64,000 nt of DNA, taken from assembly GCA_949287095.1 (NCBI GenBank), contig CASEFA010000011.1, positions 1 to 64,000 of the forward strand, given 5' to 3'. Position numbers and translations under genes: made by a program. This DNA is from an uncultured Bacillota bacterium. Lineage in GTDB: Bacteria; Bacillota; Clostridia; Peptostreptococcales; Anaerovoracaceae. Positions 18,126 through 25,880 of the stretch are shown here, piece by piece. A model generated the notes under the pieces. That model saw nothing but the letters and a program-made list of their open reading frames with translations. It had not been told where the DNA came from and did no database searches. Each line of letters opens with the position of its first letter. The first letter of the stretch is position 1.

Positions 18126-20126
18126 CTACATGAATTCCCTTATGAGCCTGTCCGCTCCCGAACTTTTCATTATGTGTCCTCTGTCTGACGTAAACATTAC
18201 GACTTCAATTTCGCATTCATCTTTAAGCCTGAATTTCAGGTGCTCCATAACCTTTTCCGTTACGGACTCCTTTATATTCTCATAAAACTGCTCGCTCTTT
18301 ACCAGGTCCAAAGCCTGATCCGTGGTAATGCAGTCCATTATCTTTCTTACCGTTTCGGAAGATGCACCGCTCATAGCGGCGTGAGATGCGATTATCTCCA
18401 TCCTTCCGTCCGCGTAAGACGAATGGGTATTCATAATTCCCGACGCCAGCTTTATGAGCTTTCCTGTGTGACCTGCAAGGAGGATTTTCCCAAATCCCGC
18501 ATATCTGAGGTAATCCAGGGTCTCTCCTATAAAGTTGGAGCACTGGACGGCCTTTCTTATGTCTAACCCGAGATATCCTTCTATGAAATCGCTTCCGTAA
18601 TTTCCCGGTGTTATTATAATCTTTTCACCGTCCCTTGCTCTGTGAACGTTTATTTCCGCAATAACCGTGTCTATAAGGGCTTTTTCGCTCATAGGCTCCA
18701 CTATTCCCGTGGTTCCCAGTATGGAAATGCCCCCTTCGATTCCCAGTCTCGGATTGAACGTTTTCCTCGCCGTCTCTTCTCCTCCCGGTACCGATATGAT
18801 GACTTCTGCGTCTCCTTTGAAACCGTGCCTGTCCAGAACATTTCTCACGTTTTTTTCTATCATCTCAAGGGGAACCGGATTAATGGCAGCCTCACCCGGC
18901 TTTCTTGCAAGACCCGGTTTAGTCACCCGTCCCACTCCGGAGCCGCCGTCTACAATCACGCGTCCCGATTTATCAGCACCCTCTTCAGACGTAAGCCTTA
19001 CCTCGGAAAATATCTCAAGTCCTGTCGTAACATCGGGATCGTCTCCTCCGTCCTTGGTTACGGAACACCTGGCATAACCTCTGCTTATCTCCGGGTTGTT
19101 TACCGTAAACGCCGCTTCCTCACCCTTGGGAAGTCTTATTGAAACAGCCGGTACTGCCAGGCCGGTCAGAGCCATTTCGGCAGCAGCAGAAGAAGCGGCC
19201 GCTGCGCAGCTTCCCGTCGTAAAGCCGCATCTGAGCCTTTCCCCGTTCTTTACCACGTAATCCTCTTTCTCTTCGGATACGCCTTCTTCCCTTTGACCTA
19301 TCAGAGACTTAAGTCCGGAAACCGTCCTCGGCCTTCTGTCTCTATCCTCCGCAAGGCCGCAGTTTAATAGCTCCCCATATATTTCGCTGACCGCCGGCTT
19401 TCTGAGATTGGTCCGCTTAAGAAGTTCCTCGTCGGAGAAAATCTCCTCTGGCTCTCCATATTTCAGAACTCTTCCGTCGTCCACCACGGCAACGCGGTCC
19501 GCCCATCTCAATGCAAAATCCACATCGTGAGTGGAAACGAGAACAGTCACGCCTCCTTCCGTAAGGTCTTCTATAATCTTTTCTACTACGGCTGCGTGTT
19601 TCGGGTCCAGAGACGATGCAGGCTCGTCCAGAACTATTATCTCAGGGTCCATGACGACTATATCGGCTATGGAAACCTGTTTCTTCTGTCCGCCTGAAAG
19701 GGAGTGAACAGGCCTTTCCGAAAATCCCGATATTCCCATTCTGCCCATGACCTCTCTGACGGCTTTGTCGGCCTCCGCCTCAGACATTCCCAGGTTCAGC
19801 GGCCCGAAGGATATCTCCTGGTACACGCTCGCCGAAAAGAGCTGATTGTCGGGGTCCTGAAATACTATCCCGACCTTTCGCCTCATCTCCTTCAGGCCCG
19901 CTTTGTCGTAGGAGACGGCCTTTCCGTCTATGTACAGCGTCCCGCTGTCCGGGACGTGTATACCGTTAAGACACAGGAAAAAGGTGGATTTACCAGCACC
20001 GTTGGCGCCCAGAAAAGCGACCTTTGTCCCGCGCTCTACTTCTATATCAAAGCCCTTCAGGGCGTAGCTGTCAGATCCCGAATATGCAAATTTTAAGTTG
20101 TCTGCTTTTATGATAAGATCTTTCAT
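18126..20126 (-). CDS. cbiOD: Fused CbiO ATPase and CbiD C1-methyltransferase
   Basis: A 666-residue protein in one uninterrupted frame. Residues 1-275 are the ATPase of the cobalt ECF transporter: Walker A GANGAGKST (40-48), Q-loop FQDPDNQLF, signature LSGGQ (143-147), Walker B IIVLDEPA. A charged linker (about 275-290) leads to CbiD from about 291: RCGFTTGSCAAAASSAAAEM, GTTGIVEPMS, LAGHTGKLIKLASGIMNTHS. CbiD methylates C-1 of cobalt-precorrin-5B. Both parts are full length. The ribosome site is weak and the start lies 4 bases after cbiQ, suggesting coupling. I know of no well-described precedent for this fusion. Confidence 0.93.
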   Translation of the reverse strand: MKDLIIKADNLKFAYSGSDSYALKGFDIEVERGTKVAFLGANGAGKSTFFLCLNGIHVPDSGTLYIDGKAVSYDKAGLKEMRRKVGIVFQDPDNQLFSASVYQEISFGPLNLGMSEAEADKAVREVMGRMGISGFSERPVHSLSGGQKKQVSIADIVVMDPEIIVLDEPASSLDPKHAAVVEKIIEDLTEGGVTVLVSTHDVDFALRWADRVAVVDDGRVLKYGEPEEIFSDEELLKRTNLRKPAVSEIYGELLNCGLAEDRDRRPRTVSGLKSLIGQREEGVSEEKEDYVVKNGERLRCGFTTGSCAAAASSAAAEMALTGLAVPAVSIRLPKGEEAAFTVNNPEISRGYARCSVTKDGGDDPDVTTGLEIFSEVRLTSEEGADKSGRVIVDGGSGVGRVTKPGLARKPGEAAINPVPLEMIEKNVRNVLDRHGFKGDAEVIISVPGGEETARKTFNPRLGIEGGISILGTTGIVEPMSEKALIDTVIAEINVHRARDGEKIIITPGNYGSDFIEGYLGLDIRKAVQCSNFIGETLDYLRYAGFGKILLAGHTGKLIKLASGIMNTHSSYADGRMEIIASHAAMSGASSETVRKIMDCITTDQALDLVKSEQFYENIKESVTEKVMEHLKFRLKDECEIEVVMFTSDRGHIMKSSGADRLIREFM

Positions 20127-20129
20127 TTT

Positions 20130-20912
20130 CTAACCGATTATCCCGATTCTTGCTACCGCAGTCCAGACAAGGAGAATCGTCTCCACGGCGATTATTGCGG
20201 TTATGTCTTTTCTGTCTGCCGGCCTGTTTTCCTTAAGAACCCTTATTTCACCGTCATAGCACCTTGATTCCATGGCGTCATACAGTGCCGCAGACCTCTT
20301 GATGGAACGTATAAACAGAGTCTGTACCAGTGACGTGAAGGATTTCACCCTGGCCCTCAGGCTGACGTTCCCCAGCCTTGCATTCTGGGCTACCGATATG
20401 TAATATGCGGTGTCAAGAAGAACGAATATGTATCTGTATATGAGAAGCATCAGTTCCGACAGCAGAGCCGGACACCTGAGCCCTGAAAGTACCGTAAGTA
20501 TGTCCGTCATAGTGGTGTTAAGGGAAAGGAAGTAAAGGCATGACACCGCTCCCATGGCGGTCACCGTCAGCCTTACGGCTCTCCCTATTCCTTCAAAGCT
20601 TCCCGTAATATACGTTTCACCCAATCTGAATCCGAATGCGTCCAAGGGCACCGGAGAGAAATTTATCACTATGGCCAGAGTGCTCAGCAGGAGAAATACC
20701 AGAGGAATCATCATGAGGCGGCCATATTCGGCCGCCCTGATTCCGCCTTTTTTCACCGTAAGCCAGCTGTTCATGGCGATAACAGCCGCTCCCATTGCAG
20801 CGGAACGACTGACTATGACGAAAATCAGAGTCAGCACTGCAAAGAAAAATTTTTCATACGGATTTACATATCTGAGTTTTGATGTATAGCAGAGTTTATC
20901 TACTACTATCAT
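20130..20912 (-). CDS. cbiQ: Cobalt ECF transporter transmembrane protein CbiQ
   Basis: Polytopic membrane subunit (260 residues) that couples the ATPase to the substrate-binding CbiM. Typical features are NPYEKFFFAVLTLIF near the N-terminus and the AALYDAMESRCYDG coupling-helix motif near residue 215. An AAGGAG site precedes the ATG. Lies between cbiN and cbiO as in canonical cbiMNQO loci. Confidence 0.94.
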   Translation of the reverse strand: MIVVDKLCYTSKLRYVNPYEKFFFAVLTLIFVIVSRSAAMGAAVIAMNSWLTVKKGGIRAAEYGRLMMIPLVFLLLSTLAIVINFSPVPLDAFGFRLGETYITGSFEGIGRAVRLTVTAMGAVSCLYFLSLNTTMTDILTVLSGLRCPALLSELMLLIYRYIFVLLDTAYYISVAQNARLGNVSLRARVKSFTSLVQTLFIRSIKRSAALYDAMESRCYDGEIRVLKENRPADRKDITAIIAVETILLVWTAVARIGIIG

Positions 20913-20913
20913 T

Positions 20914-21249
20914 TCACTCTCCTTTTTCTCCCTCTTTATCGGTCCATTTTTTGCGCTCGTAGAATCTTCCCATGATGAATGCGATGATTCCCACGCCTAT
21001 ACCTGTCTGGACGCAGAAGAGAAGGCTTTCAATTTCGCCGGGAATTTCCCGTCCCAGATACTGTTCCAAAACCGGTGTAAACCAGGCCTCGTGCTCTTTT
21101 CCCTGTATTTCGGATACCATCTGACTCCCCGCGTCGTCGGAGCCTCCGAATTCGGCGTCCTTTAAAACGAAAAACGGTATTGCCGCTATAAGCACTGCCG
21201 CAATTATAAGGCATATTACCAGCGCTCTGTTAGATTTTCTCTTCTCCAT
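20914..21249 (-). CDS. cbiN: Cobalt transport protein CbiN
   Basis: Small membrane subunit (111 residues) with two transmembrane helices (about 9-28 and 80-97) flanking an outside loop, the CbiN layout. FGGSDDAGSQMV and the closing ESLLFCVQTGIGVGIIAFI match the family. It helps CbiM load cobalt. An AGGAGGG site precedes the ATG. Confidence 0.92.
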   Translation of the reverse strand: MEKRKSNRALVICLIIAAVLIAAIPFFVLKDAEFGGSDDAGSQMVSEIQGKEHEAWFTPVLEQYLGREIPGEIESLLFCVQTGIGVGIIAFIMGRFYERKKWTDKEGEKGE

Positions 21250-21250
21250 C

Positions 21251-22000
21251 CTATCTGCCCTCCTTTACGAATCCTACCGCCTTAAGTTCCGGCTTTGCGA
21301 AGGATTCAAGGCCGATTACTATGAGTACGGTCAGAATTCCCTCGATGGCCGCAAGAGGCAGCTGTGTCGGAGCGAATACCCCGAGGAATTTAACTGCGGA
21401 CGCCCATACGCCACCTACCTCGGAAGGATATGCGACGGCGAGCTGAATGCTCGTTACGCAGTACGTAAACACGTCTCCCAGAGCAGCCGCAAGAAACACG
21501 GAAACCTTCCTGTTGACCTTAAGCGCGCCGCAGAGCCTGTACACTCCGTATGATACGAAGGGACCCGCTATGGCCATTGAAAATGTGTTGGCTCCCAGTG
21601 TCGTCAGACCTCCGTGAGCAAGCAGAACCGCCTGAAAGAGCAGCACTATTATTCCCAGAACGCTCACTGCGGCCGGTCCGAAGAGAATGGCTCCAAGTCC
21701 CGTACCCGTCATGTGGGAACAGCTTCCGGTAACGGAAGGAATTTTAAGCGATGAAATTACAAATATAAACGCTCCCGCCATAGCTATCAGTGTTATGGTC
21801 TTCCTGTTCTTCTCCAGAGTTTTCCTTACGGAAAAAATACCTGCAGCCAGAAACGGTATGCACACGATTCCCCAGACGACGCAGTAGGTCGGCGTGAGAT
21901 ACCCTTCCATAATATGCATGGCTCCTGCAGCAGGACCAAGCGCGAACACCGCCGCAAAAGCGGCAAGAGCGATAACTGTTCTTCTTTGCCTCTTTGTCAT
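21251..22000 (-). CDS. cbiM: Cobalt transport substrate-binding membrane protein CbiM
   Basis: S-component of the cobalt ECF transporter, 249 residues. A cleavable signal peptide (basic TKRQRR, hydrophobic stretch, AAGA) is followed by [16 protein letters not shown]; in the family the new N-terminal Met-His motif binds cobalt. [17 protein letters not shown] and [19 protein letters not shown] are conserved. First gene of the riboswitch-controlled operon, with AAAGGAG as ribosome site. Confidence 0.95.
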   Translation of the reverse strand: MTKRQRRTVIALAAFAAVFALGPAAGAMHIMEGYLTPTYCVVWGIVCIPFLAAGIFSVRKTLEKNRKTITLIAMAGAFIFVISSLKIPSVTGSCSHMTGTGLGAILFGPAAVSVLGIIVLLFQAVLLAHGGLTTLGANTFSMAIAGPFVSYGVYRLCGALKVNRKVSVFLAAALGDVFTYCVTSIQLAVAYPSEVGGVWASAVKFLGVFAPTQLPLAAIEGILTVLIVIGLESFAKPELKAVGFVKEGR

Positions 22001-22093
22001 TTTCTACTCCTTTTCTTTAAAGCAAATGGGAAATAACAAAACACACGCTTCCCTCACCTGAGAGGACGCCTCCCGCTCCGGTAAAGTGCACAT

Positions 22094-22118
22094 AAAAAAA
22101 CCTGCCGTAACGGCAGGT
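22094..22118 (-). terminator. Intrinsic terminator of the cobalamin riboswitch
   Basis: On the minus strand ACCTGCCG pairs with CGGCAGGT across a TTA loop, followed by seven T residues. It lies between the aptamer and cbiM, so ligand-bound riboswitch most likely ends transcription here. Confidence 0.88.
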
Positions 22119-22204
22119 GTATCGCTTTCTTAGATGCAGTATTTCTTAAAAGGTATACTTAAAAGAAATAAAAGAAGCGCTTTTACACCGGCCATCGTTC
22201 GTAA

Positions 22205-22390
22205 CCTGTGTAAATTGGCTGTACCACGGCAGTTCTTCTGGCTCGGAAATCAGACGCCATATCGTGCCTTCCCGGAAAAATCCAGTGACATAATACGATA
22301 CGACTATTCCTCACAGCGGCGCGACCGCGCAGGATTCTCACCTGCTTCTCTTTTAACGCATACTGCGACCGTCATACATTCAATTGTTTT
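22205..22390 (-). promoter_or_regulatory. Cobalamin (B12) riboswitch
   Basis: Minus-strand leader with the conserved elements in order: AAGCAGGTGAGAATCCTGC, GCCGCTGTGAGG, GTCACTGG, CCGGGAAGGC and GAGCCAGAAGAACTGCC. These match the B12-box aptamer. With the downstream hairpin it forms a transcription-termination switch for the operon beginning at cbiM. Outer boundaries are approximate. Confidence 0.93.
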
Positions 22391-22399
22391 ACAGATATT

Positions 22400-22428
22400 A
22401 TTCTATCATCTGCCTTCTTCAGCGTCAA
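22400..22428 (-). promoter_or_regulatory. Promoter of the cobalamin operon
   Basis: TTGACG (22423-22428) and TAGAAT (22400-22405) are separated by exactly 17 bases on the minus strand. The -35 and spacer lie inside the last codons of the M56 gene. Transcription would begin close to the 5' edge of the riboswitch. Confidence 0.7.
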
Positions 22429-23734
22429 GGTTATTCGTCCATTTCCTCTGAAACACAGCCCCGTCAGGCACCTTGACTTTCTCGACATACCCCGGTCCTG
22501 AATCGATCGCATACTCGGCCAGCGGCGCCGATTCCTCCTCGTTGAAAATGTATATCTTTCTCTCTCCGGCCCCCTGAATGTCAAATACATATTCATTTCC
22601 GGAGCTTTCATCGGTGAGAATAAAAACGTCGTTTTCCTCGTAACAGGATCCCGTAATGAAGTCGCTGTCCATAGAAAACCTTACGAACGTACACCTGTTA
22701 CCGTTTTCGGTAAATATCAGGGACGGAATTCCATAACCTGAGGAATCTCCCGCAGGATAGTAGGAATAAACTTCCTCGTCTGAAGCCGCAAGTACCGGGT
22801 TTGTCAGAAAGCCTAATGCAAATACAGCCGTAAGAACCACACAGGCTGCGGTAACTGCCTTCCCCGGCTTTCTGAAACTCATGACGTTTTTGATTCTGCT
22901 TTTTACGTCCGTTTCGGAAAATGCAGCGGGATACGCCATGGTATGCCTCTTTCCTGAAGCACATGCCAGCAGAGCTTCCGCATATGCTTTCCTCACATCA
23001 GCGCCCCGGCCCGAAAGAACCTTTTCATCACAGGCTCTTTCCATATCCCTGCACATTAAAATGTACGCTGCCCATATGAGAGGGTTGAACCAGTATATGC
23101 ACAGCACCACACACCACAAAAGCTTAACAAGATTATCCCGTCTTGCAAGATGAGCCTTCTCATGAGCCAGTATAAGTTCTTCATCTTCTCCGCATATTCC
23201 GTATCCAAGATATATCCTCGGTCTGATTACACCAAGTATGAAAGGTGACCCCGCCGCTGATTCGCATCTGTATACGTTATCTTTATACAGTACAGCTTCC
23301 TTTATACTTTGCCTTAATTTTACATAACATACAATTCCGTAAACTAACAGGCATATCGCTGCCGCTATCCATATAACGCTCAGGATCATGGTTATTTTAT
23401 CGTAATACCCCATTTCTACGGTAATACCTTCAAACAGCCTGTTATCCGCTCTCTCGTTCAGGGCTCTGTCCACGCCGCTAAAACCGGTGTTGAAAGCAAA
23501 AGAAACATTCCCGTCCCCTCTGAAAACGGTCATGTCGCTTGGAATAAAGCTGAATCGCGTCCTTGGAAAAATGCCTTTCACCGGTAGGATAAGTCTGATA
23601 AGGACTATATTCCAGAGGATACAGTATATATATCCGGGTACCCTTTTAAGTATCAGCCTCAGAACTATAATCGCTGCGGCAATCCATCCTGCAGCTATAC
23701 CGGCGTTAAGCACGTCCAGAAATATCTCTCTCAT
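22406..23734 (-). CDS. BlaR1/MecR1-like M56 family membrane metallopeptidase
   Basis: A 442-residue membrane protein with N-terminal transmembrane helices, the zinc site LAHEKAHLARRDN (HExxH), another helix pair and a C-terminal outside domain after a helix near residue 300. Paired with a BlaI-type repressor, such proteins sense an outside signal and cause repressor cleavage. The outside domain does not show penicillin-binding SxxK/SxN/KTG motifs, so a beta-lactam sensor is unlikely; the signal is unknown. The 3' end holds the promoter for the cobalamin operon. Confidence 0.85.
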   Translation of the reverse strand: MREIFLDVLNAGIAAGWIAAAIIVLRLILKRVPGYIYCILWNIVLIRLILPVKGIFPRTRFSFIPSDMTVFRGDGNVSFAFNTGFSGVDRALNERADNRLFEGITVEMGYYDKITMILSVIWIAAAICLLVYGIVCYVKLRQSIKEAVLYKDNVYRCESAAGSPFILGVIRPRIYLGYGICGEDEELILAHEKAHLARRDNLVKLLWCVVLCIYWFNPLIWAAYILMCRDMERACDEKVLSGRGADVRKAYAEALLACASGKRHTMAYPAAFSETDVKSRIKNVMSFRKPGKAVTAACVVLTAVFALGFLTNPVLAASDEEVYSYYPAGDSSGYGIPSLIFTENGNRCTFVRFSMDSDFITGSCYEENDVFILTDESSGNEYVFDIQGAGERKIYIFNEEESAPLAEYAIDSGPGYVEKVKVPDGAVFQRKWTNNLDAEEGR

Positions 23735-23735
23735 T

Positions 23736-24098
23736 TTAATCTACCCTGCCTTCCTCTATTATCCGCATTATCTCTTCCATCTGCTTTTCGCTCAGATTCT
23801 GCTGACGCGTAAAGGCTGCAACGAAAGCCGGAAGGGAACCGTTAAACCTCTTATCCATGAGCTCGTCTATTTCCGCAATTTCCAATTCCTCTCTGGAAAT
23901 CAGAGAAGTTACCACAGCATTTTCGTTCTTAAGAACTCCCCTTTCAGATAATCTGCGTATCACGGTGTATGTGGTGGCCTTGCTCCATCCCAGCTTCTCT
24001 CTGCAGAGTTTTACAAGCTCTGTGCTCCTTACCGGTTCATTATCCCATAAAATCCTGCAGAATCTGTATTCGCTCTCATATACCTTAGGTGTTTCCAT
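23736..24098 (-). CDS. BlaI/MecI/CopY-type transcriptional repressor
   Basis: A 120-residue winged-helix repressor (SEYRFCRILWDNEP, KATTYTVIRRLSERGVL) with a C-terminal dimerization helix pair containing FVAAFTRQQNLSEKQMEEI. The start is taken as the ATG at 24098 because GGAGG lies 5 bases upstream; an ATG at 24110 is in frame but lacks a site. Co-transcribed with the M56 gene 1 base downstream, and probably autoregulated through two 16-bp operators in its promoter. Confidence 0.88.
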   Translation of the reverse strand: METPKVYESEYRFCRILWDNEPVRSTELVKLCREKLGWSKATTYTVIRRLSERGVLKNENAVVTSLISREELEIAEIDELMDKRFNGSLPAFVAAFTRQQNLSEKQMEEIMRIIEEGRVD

Positions 24099-24117
24099 AA
24101 AATCCTCCATTAAAATG

Positions 24118-24165
24118 GTCTAATACATTAAACCTCTTCCGTAGTTTAAGTTTAATCCATTAAAC
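24118..24165. promoter_or_regulatory. Two matching 16-bp operators of the BlaI-type repressor
   Basis: GTCTAATACATTAAAC (24118-24133) and GTTTAATCCATTAAAC (24150-24165) differ at only two positions; the second is a dyad apart from its two central bases. Their centres are 32 bp apart, about three helical turns. The second overlaps the promoter. Confidence 0.65.
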
Positions 24166-24177
24166 CTCCTTTGTCAA
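24149..24177 (-). promoter_or_regulatory. Promoter of the BlaI-M56 operon
   Basis: TTGACA (24172-24177), 17-base spacer, TAAACT (24149-24154) on the minus strand. The upstream operator covers the spacer and touches the -10 hexamer, as expected for repression. Confidence 0.65.
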
Positions 24178-24217
24178 CAGAATTTTCATAATTTCATAAC
24201 ATAGTGTCTTTCACATG

Positions 24218-24226
24218 TGGTATACT
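24218..24226 (+). promoter_or_regulatory. Extended -10 upstream of thiN
   Basis: TGGTATACT forms an extended -10 element about 25 bases before the ATG; no good -35 hexamer is seen at normal spacing. Confidence 0.4.
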
Positions 24227-24251
24227 GTGTATATGTAAGGAGGATTTTAAC

Positions 24252-24905
24252 ATGAACGTTTTTGACAGAAAAGACAACACTAAAAAGACAGCGTACATCA
24301 TCACTTCCTACATCGAGGGAGAAGAGATTTTGTCCAGAATACCCGAAGGCAGGTACATAATCTGCGCCGACAAAGGCTGGAAGTATGCGGAGAAGTATAA
24401 TTTCAAGCCTGACATGATAATCGGCGACTTTGACTCTTCGGAGAAACCCGACTTTGAAAACACGGTGATTCTTCCGGCAGAAAAGGATATTACGGACTCT
24501 GAGGCGGCCCTTGACTACGCCGTATCCAAAGGCTTTCAGCGTATCGTGATCATAGGCGGTCTGGGCGGCAGGCTCGATCACACCATGGGAAACATCTCTC
24601 TGCTGGCAAAATACTGCGACACTCCCGGTGTGGAGGTGTTCATAAAGGACTATCAAAACCTTGCCTTTATGAAGAGCGCCGGCACATTCCGGATTGCAAA
24701 CGACGAAGAATACAAATATATCGGCCTCATAAGCTATGGCGGAAACATAAACAGCCTGACCCTGAAAGGCTTTAAGTACGAAATAGAGAACCGCACTCTT
24801 ACCGACGATACCACATTAGGAGTAAGCAACGAGCTTGTTTCTGATTACGGCGAGATAACCGTCAAGGCCGGTCGTCTCCTCATCGTGATGACCAGAGATA
24901 AATAA
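24252..24905 (+). CDS. thiN: Thiamine pyrophosphokinase
   Basis: Transfers pyrophosphate from ATP to thiamine. Visible motifs are YIICADKGWKYAEKY, PDMIIGDFDSSEKP, DITDSEAALDYA and GGLGGRLDHTMGNI, all typical of the family. 217 residues from the ATG at 24252, chosen because TAAGGAGG lies 8 bases upstream. It stands alone here with no other thiamine gene nearby. Confidence 0.92.
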   Translation: MNVFDRKDNTKKTAYIITSYIEGEEILSRIPEGRYIICADKGWKYAEKYNFKPDMIIGDFDSSEKPDFENTVILPAEKDITDSEAALDYAVSKGFQRIVIIGGLGGRLDHTMGNISLLAKYCDTPGVEVFIKDYQNLAFMKSAGTFRIANDEEYKYIGLISYGGNINSLTLKGFKYEIENRTLTDDTTLGVSNELVSDYGEITVKAGRLLIVMTRDK

Positions 24906-24911
24906 GACGGG

Positions 24912-24940
24912 TTGAAATGTATTCCGTATTATGTTATATT
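24912..24940 (+). promoter_or_regulatory. Promoter of the crotonase gene
   Basis: TTGAAA (24912-24917), 17-base spacer, TATATT (24935-24940), directly after the thiN stop codon. This suggests that crotonase is transcribed separately from thiN. Confidence 0.65.
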
Positions 24941-24962
24941 ATTAACAAAGATTGCATGTCGT

Positions 24963-24990
24963 GAAGCGTGGCAGCTTATCCTGCCGCTTC
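24963..24990 (+). other. Leader hairpin before the crotonase gene
   Basis: GAAGC and GGCAG pair with CTGCC and GCTTC around a CTTATC loop, with a two-base bulge. No T run follows, so it is not a terminator; it lies in the 5' untranslated region of the next gene and may stabilize the message. Confidence 0.45.
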
Positions 24991-25026
24991 CCATGATATT
25001 TCTGTGAGAAAGGAAGATTGATTGAA

Positions 25027-25803
25027 ATGTACGAGAATATCAAGTATGAGGTAAAGGAATCCATCGCTTATGTTACCGTAAACAGACCCCAGGCTCTTAA
25101 CGCCCTTAACATGGACGTTTTAGGCGAGCTCTATGACGTTTTCTCCACCATCGAGAAGGACGCCGAGGTTAAAGCGGTAATTCTCACCGGTGAAGGAAGA
25201 GCATTCGTTGCCGGCGCCGACATCGCTCAGATGTACGAGCTTTCCCCTATTGAAGGCCGCGAAATGATGACTCTGGGTCATAAGGTCATGAACCTCATCG
25301 AATCCATAGAAAAACCTGTTATCGCCGCAGTTAACGGTTTTGCCCTGGGCGGAGGCTGTGAGCTTTCCATGGCATGCGACATAAGAATCGCTTCGGAAAA
25401 GGCAAAGTTCGGTCAGCCTGAAGTTGGCCTGGGAATTATCCCGGGATTCGGTGGAACTCAGAGACTGGCAAGACTTGTGGGTAAAGGCATGGCCAAGTAC
25501 CTCATCATGAGCGCAGAGACCATTCCGGCTTCCGAAGCGTACAGAATAGGTCTTGTAGAAAAGGTTGTCGCTCCTGAAGAGCTCCTCCCTGAAGCAGAAA
25601 AGCTTGCAAAGACCATCGCATCCAAGGCTCCTGTAGCCATCGGCTCTGCGAAGACCGCAATAAACAACGGCTACGACATGGATATGAAGTCCGCAAGCAG
25701 ATTTGAAATCGAGACGTTTACCGCTGCCTTCTCCACAGACGATAAGAGAGAAGGAATGGGCGCTTTCCTTGAAAAGAGAGCTCCGGAATTCACCGGTAAA
25801 TAG
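25027..25803 (+). CDS. Enoyl-CoA hydratase (crotonase)
   Basis: Hydrates short enoyl-CoA, most likely crotonyl-CoA to 3-hydroxybutyryl-CoA in butyrate metabolism. The oxyanion-hole segments GRAFVAGADIAQM and NGFALGGGCELSMACD and the second catalytic glutamate in FGQPEVGLGIIPGFGGTQRL are all present. 258 residues from the ATG at 25027, about 10 bases after AGGAAG; an in-frame TTG at 25018 is too close to that site. The usual partners (bcd, hbd, thl) are not in the window, so the exact substrate is not fixed by context. Confidence 0.9.
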   Translation: MYENIKYEVKESIAYVTVNRPQALNALNMDVLGELYDVFSTIEKDAEVKAVILTGEGRAFVAGADIAQMYELSPIEGREMMTLGHKVMNLIESIEKPVIAAVNGFALGGGCELSMACDIRIASEKAKFGQPEVGLGIIPGFGGTQRLARLVGKGMAKYLIMSAETIPASEAYRIGLVEKVVAPEELLPEAEKLAKTIASKAPVAIGSAKTAINNGYDMDMKSASRFEIETFTAAFSTDDKREGMGAFLEKRAPEFTGK

Positions 25804-25836
25804 AGCTGCTGCCAGAGTATCTCATATGAAAAGCTT

Positions 25837-25870
25837 AAGGCTTCCCGTAATCGGATCGGGAAGCCTTTTA
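25837..25870 (+). terminator. Terminator after crotonase
   Basis: AAGGCTTCCCG pairs with CGGGAAGCCTT across a 9-base loop, followed by TTTA. It also separates the convergent histidine-kinase gene. Confidence 0.8.
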
Positions 25871-25880
25871 CGTATGTATT

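Noticed and set aside
19200-19310. Possible missed stop or frameshift separating CbiO and CbiD
   Set aside because: The frame is open throughout, the linker is a plausible charged segment, and no ribosome site or start codon for a separate CbiD is evident at the right place, so I treat it as a true fusion until reads say otherwise.
22406-23734. Beta-lactam sensing by the M56 protein
   Set aside because: No SxxK, SxN or KTG motifs of a penicillin-binding sensor domain are visible in the outside part, and no beta-lactamase or PBP gene is nearby.
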